Shown: positions 1 to 5,542 of the stretch, in pieces
How positions within the stretch are numbered: the stretch's first letter is position 1
How the letters are laid out: each line of letters begins with the position of its first letter
Origin: an uncultured Ruminococcus sp.
GTDB lineage: Bacteria > Bacillota > Clostridia > Oscillospirales > CAG-272
Assembly: GCA_902797125.1 (NCBI GenBank)
Contig: CADBRS010000127.1
Span: forward strand, 1-12,386
Length of the DNA stretch: 12,386 nucleotides
Direction of reading: 5' to 3'
The notes under the pieces: generated by a model
What the model saw: only the letters and a program-made list of their open reading frames with translations
Told to the model about the DNA's origin: nothing
Databases searched by the model: none
Program-made: the position numbers and the translations under genes

Positions 1-17
1 CCTGAACTGGATAATCA

Positions 18-120
18 GTGAACTACTCATGACTAAAGTCACGAGCTTCGTGTTGGGTTACCAAACACGGGGTGGACACACACCCACCATCCCCTGTTAC
101 GGGAACTACTTTATGATTGT
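18..120 (-). ncRNA. possible omega-RNA-like structured RNA (RE end of element)
   Basis: On the minus strand this stretch can fold into consecutive small hairpins: CCC/GGG around 92-104, GGTGG/CCACC around 72-89, GTGTT/AACAC around 50-68, then the terminal hairpin at 26-45. TnpB-guiding omega RNAs of IS200/IS605 elements occupy this position, overlapping the right end, with the guide taken from flanking DNA. If that holds here, the guide would be the minus-strand sequence from about 17 downward. No tnpB is in the window, and transcription is not shown. This is a structural resemblance only. Confidence 0.25.
26..45. repeat. subterminal hairpin copy 1
   Basis: CTCATGAC-TAAA-GTCACGAG forms an 8-pair stem with one internal A.C mismatch and a 4-nt loop. 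It is the partner of the hairpin at 193-212, with which it shares nearly all of its central 14 bases. It is followed by GCTTCGTG, whose complement gives a competing small stem (CACGA/TCGTG) on the minus strand. Confidence 0.7.
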
Positions 121-192
121 GATATTATAGGCAAGGGTCAACGCATTCTCTCAGGAAAAGAGTTGATGGACAGAAAAGCGGTTGCCTTTCAT

Positions 193-212
193 CCCATGAC
201 TGAAGTCACGGG
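193..212. repeat. subterminal hairpin copy 2
   Basis: CCCATGAC-TGAA-GTCACGGG has the same architecture as copy 1, including the A.C mismatch at the same position. An outer 5-bp stem, TTGCC (182-186) with GGCAA (220-224), encloses it, so the full structure is a two-tier hairpin. It lies just past the stop codon of the adjacent minus-strand gene. Confidence 0.7.
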
Positions 213-231
213 TGTTCCCGGCAATCTATAA

Positions 232-900
232 TCAATAAAATACTTCGAGATTTCTGCGGACATATCCGAACATGCGGCTTTGGATATATTTCTGGTTGCC
301 CTGAATATAGTCGCGGAGCCGTTCGTAGTCGTTGCCGCAATTGTCATGCAGATATCTGAGCGCTCTCACCATGTCCTGTTCTCCGTTCGTCCGGAGCGCA
401 TAGGTGATCACTCTCAAATTCTCTTCCGGACAATTGGAAAACATCGACCAGCCCCGATCGCTGTTCTCTCTGCCCAGATCATAAAGCATCTTGTAAGCCA
501 CCAAAGGCATATAGACATGATTGGGATCAAAACGTTCAGGGTGCTGAAGAATGTCGCCCATCCACAAGTTTGCAGCCTTTCCCTGTGCCACGTGCGAAAC
601 GAAGAAAGACATTCTCTCGTTGACGATCTCGAAAGTCAGTTTTTCGGGAGCTATATTCTTCTTTCGTCTCTTGTCGTACAGGAAATAGTTCGGCATGCCT
701 TCGCATTCCAAAAACGTGTAGTAGAGGCAAAGCCCGGCAAGGACGATCAAGACGATGCTGAAGAGGATCGCAAAGACTTTGACGACCGTAACAGCGCAGT
801 GCGGGACAAACAAAAATAGGATCAACAAGGCAATGATCAACGATACGCCTGCGCCGGCAAGTGATATTAAGGTCGTAGGCTTTTTGTTCAATGTAATCAT
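232..900 (-). CDS. hypothetical two-helix membrane protein
   Basis: This is a 222-residue protein that I do not recognise. Two hydrophobic segments at about residues 9-32 and 36-62 are separated by a very short turn, giving an N-terminal membrane hairpin. The remaining 160 residues are soluble, charged and mostly helical-looking. A K/R-rich stretch (DKRRKKN, about 76-82) follows the second helix, so by the positive-inside rule the C-terminal part is probably cytoplasmic. There is no signal peptide and no catalytic motif I can identify. The ATG at 900 is well supported by AAGGAGAGG about 7 nt upstream and by a strong promoter at 948-976. The gene is monocistronic and diverges from the lipoprotein gene. 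Its TGA stop (232-234) lies inside one of two ATAATCA repeats that bracket the hairpin segment downstream. It is very likely a real gene, but its function is unknown. Confidence 0.8.
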   Translation of the reverse strand: MITLNKKPTTLISLAGAGVSLIIALLILFLFVPHCAVTVVKVFAILFSIVLIVLAGLCLYYTFLECEGMPNYFLYDKRRKKNIAPEKLTFEIVNERMSFFVSHVAQGKAANLWMGDILQHPERFDPNHVYMPLVAYKMLYDLGRENSDRGWSMFSNCPEENLRVITYALRTNGEQDMVRALRYLHDNCGNDYERLRDYIQGNQKYIQSRMFGYVRRNLEVFY

Positions 901-947
901 GGAACCTCTCCTTGCTCATCCGTTTTTGGTCACAAACTTCTAGTATG

Positions 948-976
948 ATTATATCACAGGAGAAATCTGTTGACAA
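948..976 (-). promoter_or_regulatory. sigma-A-type promoter of the membrane protein gene
   Basis: On the minus strand a -35 TTGTCA (971-976) is followed by a 17-nt spacer and a perfect -10 TATAAT (948-953) preceded by TGA, so it also has an extended -10. This is one mismatch from full consensus. The predicted 5' leader is about 40 nt and contains the AAGGAG ribosome binding site. Confidence 0.75.
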
Positions 977-1056
977 GACTTTTTTATTTTTTCAGCATCG
1001 AAGAATGCGGTTTTTACGATGAAGCACTCCACATATGATGGACAATTGAAAAACAC

Positions 1057-1084
1057 TTGCTTTTTTTAAAAAAAATGGTAAACT
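1057..1084 (+). promoter_or_regulatory. candidate promoter of the lipoprotein gene
   Basis: TTGCTT (1057-1062), a 16-nt A/T-rich spacer, and TAAACT (1079-1084) preceded by TGG form an extended -10 type promoter with a weak -35. An alternative -10, TATAAA, sits at 1084-1089 without a well-spaced -35. The predicted leader is about 90 nt and includes a small perfect hairpin, TTTCC-TCA-GGAAA (1101-1113), of unknown meaning. Confidence 0.4.
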
Positions 1085-1181
1085 ATAAACAGTTGAGTAG
1101 TTTCCTCAGGAAAGAGAATCTTTCATCTAGGCCATTGAATTTTCGAGGATTCCCTCCAGTTATACGAGCAGGAGACGGACG

Positions 1182-1967
1182 ATGAAAAGCAAAAATCATT
1201 TTGTGATTACGCTCATAACAACATATCTTGCAATATACATCGCACTATTTGGCTTTTCCGGGTGTGCCGCTCAAGCGTATACCGCAGAAATCTATGAGTC
1301 TGATGTTGAGATTAACCAATTTCCGGTTGGTGTAGAGTTAAAATCGTCAGTGTGTATTTTTGGACACGATTATGATATCGATTGGTTCTATTCCAAGATA
1401 TCTACCCACACAAATGAACGAATCGATAAGTACCATGTGGTTGGAGAGGAGAAAAGCACGGTTGCATTTGATAAAAATGGGGACATCGTTGAATTCTCGT
1501 TATTAGGTCATATCTCCAGCTATATCTTCGCGTTTGACTCCATGTATAGCCTTCAAATGGCACTAGAAGCAGAACTAGGTGATCTGGCAGATTTTTCTGT
1601 TTATAATGATTTTTCCGTGGAAGCCCAGAATGATGATGGTCTCATCTTTATTACCTGGCAAGTTGTCCGGGATTTGCCTTGTGACATTTGTGTTCATCTC
1701 GTCGTAGAAATAGATGGTACAATCGTTTCATTTTCAAAAACAAATGCTTGTCCTGATCATTTAACCAAGAGATTTGTTACCGAAAAAGAACGAGATGAAC
1801 TGCTTTTTAAAGAATTAAGAAACAAGCATTCTGAACGCAATATTGAATCAATCTCAATCGAGAGCGAAATGTTATCTCTCTACAAGGGAGAAGATGCACT
1901 TATTTATACTGTCAAATCTGTTGATCAAGACGGATTCAGTTATTTGGACATTGTCGTGATTCACTAA
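1182..1967 (+). CDS. predicted lipoprotein or secreted protein, unknown function
   Basis: This is a 261-residue protein with a basic N-terminus (MKSKNH), a hydrophobic core at about residues 7-25, and FSGC ending at Cys28. That fits a lipobox with an atypical Phe at -3, so lipid anchoring on the outer face of the membrane is likely. Signal peptidase I cleavage after AQA (about residue 32) is the alternative. The mature part is acidic and beta-rich in appearance, with no recognised domain or catalytic motif, and its job is unknown. The start is supported by AGGAG 7 nt upstream. The gene stands alone, diverges from the membrane protein gene and converges on dinB with a shared terminator. It looks more AT-rich, with different codon choice, than the ATPase genes, which could mean later acquisition or low expression. 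Confidence 0.75.
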   Translation: MKSKNHFVITLITTYLAIYIALFGFSGCAAQAYTAEIYESDVEINQFPVGVELKSSVCIFGHDYDIDWFYSKISTHTNERIDKYHVVGEEKSTVAFDKNGDIVEFSLLGHISSYIFAFDSMYSLQMALEAELGDLADFSVYNDFSVEAQNDDGLIFITWQVVRDLPCDICVHLVVEIDGTIVSFSKTNACPDHLTKRFVTEKERDELLFKELRNKHSERNIESISIESEMLSLYKGEDALIYTVKSVDQDGFSYLDIVVIH

Positions 1968-1981
1968 TGTCATCACCACTG

Positions 1982-2030
1982 TTGAAAAAAGCCAACCTCT
2001 AGCGACTCTTTGTATTAATTGAAAAAAGCC
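1982..2030 (+). repeat. 12-bp direct repeat beside the terminator
   Basis: TTGAAAAAAGCC occurs at 1982-1993 and again at 2019-2030. The second copy is the left arm of the 2021-2064 terminator. The first copy could pair with the same right arm (GGCTTTTTTC) to make an alternative, longer-looped hairpin. Confidence 0.6.
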
Positions 2031-2064
2031 TGAACAACCGAAGTGCGATTTTCAGGCTTTTTTC
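2021..2064. terminator. bidirectional intrinsic terminator
   Basis: A perfect 14-bp stem, GAAAAAAGCCTGAA (2021-2034) with TTCAGGCTTTTTTC (2051-2064), encloses a 16-nt loop. The arms end in six T on the plus strand and six T on the minus strand, so it can stop transcription from both directions. It sits between the stop codons of the plus-strand lipoprotein gene (1967) and the minus-strand polymerase gene (2104). A second weak hairpin (AGCCA/TGGCT, 2084-2096) lies just past the polymerase stop codon. Confidence 0.9.
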
Positions 2065-2103
2065 TATGTTTTCGTTCAAAACGAGCCAAACTGGCTTTGG
2101 ATT

Positions 2104-3333
2104 TTACTCGCTCTTTTTGGAATGATCCACGCCGATTTCCTTCTTTTCATGCAACCCCAGATGGATACTGCCGTGTCCGAACTTGTGGCGAATATCATCT
2201 ATGGCTGACTCGATCGTTTCTTTTTTCTCATTATCGTTTTCATCCGGACCGGCAAAGATGCTCATTTGCTCCTCTTCTCTGCCCGCGTCGATCAGATCCG
2301 ATACCGTGATCGTCAAAGACCGTACCGGGGATGAATAGGAAAAAACGGTTTCGAACAGAGCCATGCATTCCTCTGATATCACAGACTGAAGCCACGTCGG
2401 CTTATTCATTTTCCGCTGTTTTTGAACGACTTTGAAATTCGGAGTTTTGATCTGGATCGCGATAACGTATCCTTTTTTGCCTATTGCCCTCAATCGGGTC
2501 GAGACGTCGTCGGCCAGTTCGGATATGCCGATCCTGATCTCGTCTTTTCCCATGATATCCCGCTTGAAAGTCATGCCGTTTCCGACACTTTTGGCATCTC
2601 TCTTCACATAGTAAGGTGTGACCGGTTCGTCATCGAGGCCGTTGGCATAACGCCACAGCAGATCTCCCGAAGAACCGATTACCCGGGTCAGGAGCGCCCT
2701 GTCGGCGTGAGCGATATCTCCGATCGTCCAAATACCCAACCTCTTGAGGGCCTCAAACGTCCTCTTGCCTACGAACAACAGGTCCGATGCCGGCAAAGGA
2801 AACACAATATCTGCCATGTTCTCCCTTGTGATTTCCGTAGTGGCATCCGGCTTTTTGTAATCCGAACCCAGTTTGGCAAACACCTTGCAGAAGCTGACGC
2901 CCACTGAGATCGTGATGCCGATCTCTACCCTGACTCTCCGGCGCAGTTCATCCGCCACTTCATGCGGCGTCATTTTCAGCATTTTCAGACTGCCGGTGAT
3001 ATCCAGAAACGACTCATCCACGCTGAACGGATCGATCAGGTCGGTATACTGGAAATAGATCTGATTGATTCGCCTGGAATAATCGGAATACAGCTTATGA
3101 TGCGAGGGGAGACAGATCAGATTCGGGCATTTCTGCTTGGCCTGCCAGATGGTTTCGGCCGTCTTGACCCCTGCTGATTTGGCCAGTTCGTTTTTGGCCA
3201 GGATGATCCCGTGTCTGTTTTCCGGGTCCCCGGTGACCGCCACAGGCTGATTCCGCAATTCCGGTCTGGAGATCAATTCAACGGACGCAAAAAAGTTGTT
3301 GCAGTCGCAATGCAAAATCGCTCTGTCCGCCAT
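2104..3333 (-). CDS. dinB: Y-family DNA polymerase (Pol IV / DinB-UmuC type)
   Basis: This 409-residue polymerase would copy past damaged DNA at low fidelity. The palm carboxylates are visible: Asp10 in ILHCDCNNFFASVE and Asp106-Glu107 in SVDESFLD. Phe15 is at the steric-gate position that keeps out ribonucleotides. The palm continues through GVSFCKVFAKLGSDYKKP, a helix-hairpin-helix thumb lies at about 185-215, and the little finger at about 245-350. QMSIF (356-360) is a probable beta-clamp-binding peptide. The reading frame stays open to 3417, but the ATG at 3333 is preferred: GAAGGAGGGG lies 6 nt upstream and the family N-terminus begins there. It has its own -10 at 3365-3370. No LexA-type operator is obvious. 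The family is certain. The exact subfamily (DinB versus a UvrX/YqjW-like branch) is not. Confidence 0.93.
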   Translation of the reverse strand: MADRAILHCDCNNFFASVELISRPELRNQPVAVTGDPENRHGIILAKNELAKSAGVKTAETIWQAKQKCPNLICLPSHHKLYSDYSRRINQIYFQYTDLIDPFSVDESFLDITGSLKMLKMTPHEVADELRRRVRVEIGITISVGVSFCKVFAKLGSDYKKPDATTEITRENMADIVFPLPASDLLFVGKRTFEALKRLGIWTIGDIAHADRALLTRVIGSSGDLLWRYANGLDDEPVTPYYVKRDAKSVGNGMTFKRDIMGKDEIRIGISELADDVSTRLRAIGKKGYVIAIQIKTPNFKVVQKQRKMNKPTWLQSVISEECMALFETVFSYSSPVRSLTITVSDLIDAGREEEQMSIFAGPDENDNEKKETIESAIDDIRHKFGHGSIHLGLHEKKEIGVDHSKKSE

Positions 3334-3364
3334 ATCGATCCCCTCCTTCGTTTTTCTCAAGTCT

Positions 3365-3393
3365 ATTATACTACGCAACAGCAAAAAAAGGAA
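3365..3393 (-). promoter_or_regulatory. candidate dinB promoter
   Basis: A perfect -10 TATAAT lies at 3365-3370 on the minus strand. With a 17-nt spacer the -35 would be TTCCTT (3388-3393), a poor match. That -35 overlaps the T-tract of the ATPase operon terminator. The predicted leader is about 25 nt and carries a strong GAAGGAGGGG ribosome binding site. Confidence 0.55.
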
Positions 3394-3430
3394 GAAGCGG
3401 TCACCGAATCGTGGCAAACCGCTTCCTTCT
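3383..3430 (-). terminator. intrinsic terminator of the V-ATPase operon
   Basis: On the minus strand GAAGCGGT and ACCGCTTC form an uninterrupted 8-bp stem (3418-3425 with 3394-3401). It extends outward through a G.U, an A-U, one mismatch and two more pairs, and is followed by TTTTTTT (3383-3389). The loop is about 16 nt. It lies about 20 nt past the ntpD stop codon and marks the end of the operon. Confidence 0.88.
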
Positions 3431-3448
3431 ACATTTTGATTCTTTTGT

Positions 3449-4132
3449 TCAAGTCTGAAGATCCTCGAGTTCTTCGTCCTCTGCCTTCTTTGTTTCCAGC
3501 TGCTGCTTCAGCATCATATCCTTGACTTTCATCAAACGGGTCGTATTGCCCCGCTCATTCTCGTCCAGTTTCATCTTGATGGCCTTGATGGTTTCCAGAT
3601 ACTGAGGCATCATGATGTATTCCAAAGCATTGACGCGACGTCTGGTCCTCTCGATCTCTTCCGCCATCAGCTGGATGGTTTTTTCCAGTTCGGATAGTCT
3701 GATCAGATCCGTCTGGATCCGGCTCAGTTCCTCGACGGAAGCATCCAGTTCACCGGATGTGAATGCAAAGCCGTAGTTGCAGGAATCCGTACCCGAATCG
3801 CTGACTTCGATCTCAAACACAGGCACGATCACGCTCATGATGTTCTGATTGGAGACTTTCAAGGAGCATTCCTTTTTCGGACAGATCAGCGCCTCCTGAA
3901 GCATTTTGGGGTCTCCCACGGCTCCGGCAACGGAAAAACTGCCATATACGTGAGATAATGCGGTCTCCACCTTTTCACGCAATGCCTTGTCTTCCCGAAC
4001 GACATCCAGAAACCTGCGCATCAGTTCATCGCGCTTGTCCTTGAGCAGCTTGTGCCCTTTTCTGGCCGTCTGATAGCGACTCTGTATTCTTTTCAGTTCC
4101 ATCCGTGTCGGATTCACTTTAAGCGGAGCCAT
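3449..4132 (-). CDS. ntpD: V-type ATP synthase/ATPase subunit D (central shaft)
   Basis: This 227-residue protein is the long antiparallel coiled-coil axle that rotates inside the A3B3 head. The N-terminal family signature is visible at residues 6-30 (VNPTRMELKRIQSRYQTARK), followed by helix KGHKLLKDKRDELMRRF. The C-terminal half has the partner helix with RTRRRVNALEYIMMPQ at about 164-179, typical of the family. The C-terminal tail is acidic and slightly long (KKAEDEELEDLQT), and the whole is a little longer than the roughly 210 residues I recall for the Enterococcus protein. The ATG at 4132 follows AAGGAGG at ideal spacing. It starts 21 nt after ntpB and is the last gene of the operon, followed directly by the terminator. 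Confidence 0.95.
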   Translation of the reverse strand: MAPLKVNPTRMELKRIQSRYQTARKGHKLLKDKRDELMRRFLDVVREDKALREKVETALSHVYGSFSVAGAVGDPKMLQEALICPKKECSLKVSNQNIMSVIVPVFEIEVSDSGTDSCNYGFAFTSGELDASVEELSRIQTDLIRLSELEKTIQLMAEEIERTRRRVNALEYIMMPQYLETIKAIKMKLDENERGNTTRLMKVKDMMLKQQLETKKAEDEELEDLQT

Positions 4133-4153
4133 TCCCGGCCTCCTTTTCTTTCG

Positions 4154-5530
4154 TTAGGCTTCTTTCGGCCAATACTTTTCCACAAACTCGGGTTTGATCC
4201 GTTTCATTTCGGATTTGGGCAGGATCGAAAGCAGTTCCCATCCCAGATCCAGGGTCTGTTCGATGGAACGGTCTTCATAAAAGCCCTGATTGATGAATTT
4301 CATTTCGAACTCATCCGCAAAGCGCGCATACAGCCGATCCATCGGCGTCAGGGCGGCTTCGCCCAGAACGACCATCAGTTCCTTGGCGTCTTTCCCGCGG
4401 GCATAGGATGAGAACAACTGGTTCAGCACGCCCGAATGATCTTCACGGGTCTTCCCTTCACCAATGCCTTTGTCTTTCAGACGGGAAAGTGACGGAAGCA
4501 CATCCACGGGCGGCATATAGCCTTTTTTGTACATCTCACGGGACAGGATGATCTGACCCTCAGTAATGTAACCGGTCAAGTCCGGGATCGGGTGAGTCTT
4601 ATCGTCTTCGGGCATCGTCAGAATCGGGATCATGGTGATCGAACCTTCCGAACCCATTTTCCGTCCGGCCCGCTCGTACATCGTGGCCAGGTCGGTATAC
4701 AGGTAACCCGGATAACCGCGGCGGCCCGGAACTTCCTTCCGTGCGGCGGATACTTCACGCAATGCTTCCGCATAGTTGGTAATATCCGTCAGGATGACCA
4801 GCACGTGCATGTTGCAGTCGAAAGCCAAATATTCGGCAGCGGTCAGTGCCATTCTAGGCGTGGAGATACGTTCGATCGCCGCGTCGCTGGCCAGATTGAT
4901 AAAGAGGACCGTTCTGTCGATGGCGCCAGTCTTCTTAAAATCTGAAATGAAGAAGTCTGCTTCTTCAAACGTGATACCGACAGCCGCGAAAACGACTGCG
5001 AATTTAGAATCCGAATTCCGGACTTTAGCCTGGCGGGCGATCTGAGCAGCCAGATCGGCGTGCGGCAGACCTGAGCCCGAGAAAATGGGCAATTTCTGTC
5101 CGCGGACCAGTGTATTCAGTCCGTCGATCGTCGAAACGCCGGTCTGGATGAACTCAGACGGATAATACCGGGCGGCAGGATTGATCGGCGTGCCGTTGAT
5201 ATCCAGCAGTTTGTCCGGGATGATCTTGGCTCCGCCGTCTATCGGTTCGCCCATGCCGTTGAAGACACGACCCAGCATATTGGAGGACACGGGGAGTTGA
5301 ACGCCGTGACCTGTAAATCTGACTTTAGAAGATGACAAATTGAGTCCTGCGGCGGATTCAAACAGCTGAACGAGCACGTTTCTGCCATTGACTTCCAAGA
5401 CACGGCATCTGCGAACAGAACCGTCTTCCAGTTCGATCTCGCCCAGTTCGTCGTATTTGACCCCGTCGACCTGACGGATCAGCATCAAAGGACCGGCGAC
5501 TTCTTCAATTGTTCTGTATTCACGAATCAT
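4154..5530 (-). CDS. ntpB: V-type ATP synthase/ATPase subunit B (non-catalytic)
   Basis: This 458-residue subunit alternates with A in the hexameric head. The N-terminal beta-barrel is at about 1-75 and the nucleotide-fold domain follows. As expected for B, the P-loop position is degenerate (SGSGLPHADLAAQIARQA, 151-168), so it does not hydrolyse ATP. Arg350, in the PSLSRLKDKGIGEGKT stretch, lies at the position of the arginine finger I recall for the Enterococcus protein, reaching into the A-subunit active site. The length equals the family norm. The ATG at 5530 has AAAGGGGTG upstream and starts 12 nt after the ntpA stop codon, consistent with translation coupling for equal A:B output. No defects are seen. 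Confidence 0.97.
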   Translation of the reverse strand: MIREYRTIEEVAGPLMLIRQVDGVKYDELGEIELEDGSVRRCRVLEVNGRNVLVQLFESAAGLNLSSSKVRFTGHGVQLPVSSNMLGRVFNGMGEPIDGGAKIIPDKLLDINGTPINPAARYYPSEFIQTGVSTIDGLNTLVRGQKLPIFSGSGLPHADLAAQIARQAKVRNSDSKFAVVFAAVGITFEEADFFISDFKKTGAIDRTVLFINLASDAAIERISTPRMALTAAEYLAFDCNMHVLVILTDITNYAEALREVSAARKEVPGRRGYPGYLYTDLATMYERAGRKMGSEGSITMIPILTMPEDDKTHPIPDLTGYITEGQIILSREMYKKGYMPPVDVLPSLSRLKDKGIGEGKTREDHSGVLNQLFSSYARGKDAKELMVVLGEAALTPMDRLYARFADEFEMKFINQGFYEDRSIEQTLDLGWELLSILPKSEMKRIKPEFVEKYWPKEA

Positions 5531-5542
5531 GTCGTCACCCCT

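Larger units (their letters stand above)
18..227 (-). mobile_element. IS200/IS605-like element remnant or PATE, no transposase
   Basis: This segment contains no credible gene but has two copies of almost the same hairpin in the same orientation, at 26-45 and 193-212. They share the core ATGACT(A/G)AAGTCAC with a 4-nt loop, and each has one A.C mismatch that becomes a G.U pair if the minus strand is transcribed. Paired subterminal imperfect hairpins in the same orientation are the recognition signal of TnpA (Y1 transposase) in the IS200/IS605 family. Read on the minus strand, the low-coordinate end finishes GTCATGAGTAGTTCAC, which resembles right ends I recall from clostridial members. No tnpA or tnpB is present, so this would be a non-autonomous palindrome-associated element or a decayed remnant. 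The exact ends are uncertain. The family assignment is inference from structure and recall. Confidence 0.5.

Noticed and set aside
1..231. CRISPR array suggested by the repeated hairpin core
   Set aside because: There are only two copies, 167 bp apart, with no regular spacers. The arrangement fits transposon ends better.
280..819. 179-codon open frame on the plus strand
   Set aside because: It is the antisense shadow of the 222-aa membrane protein, has no ribosome binding site and reads as a low-complexity shadow protein. The minus gene has promoter, SD and membrane helices.
970..975. Perfect TTGACA on the plus strand as a -35 box
   Set aside because: No -10-like hexamer lies 16-18 nt downstream. 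The same bases serve the well-formed minus-strand promoter.
536..976. 146-codon open frame on the minus strand
   Set aside because: Its start lies within the -35 of the promoter for the 222-aa gene, and it overlaps that gene in another frame with no SD site.
3334..3417. Longer N-terminus for the Y-family polymerase
   Set aside because: The extension covers the promoter -10 region, and the strong GAAGGAGGGG site precedes the ATG at 3333, where the family N-terminus begins.
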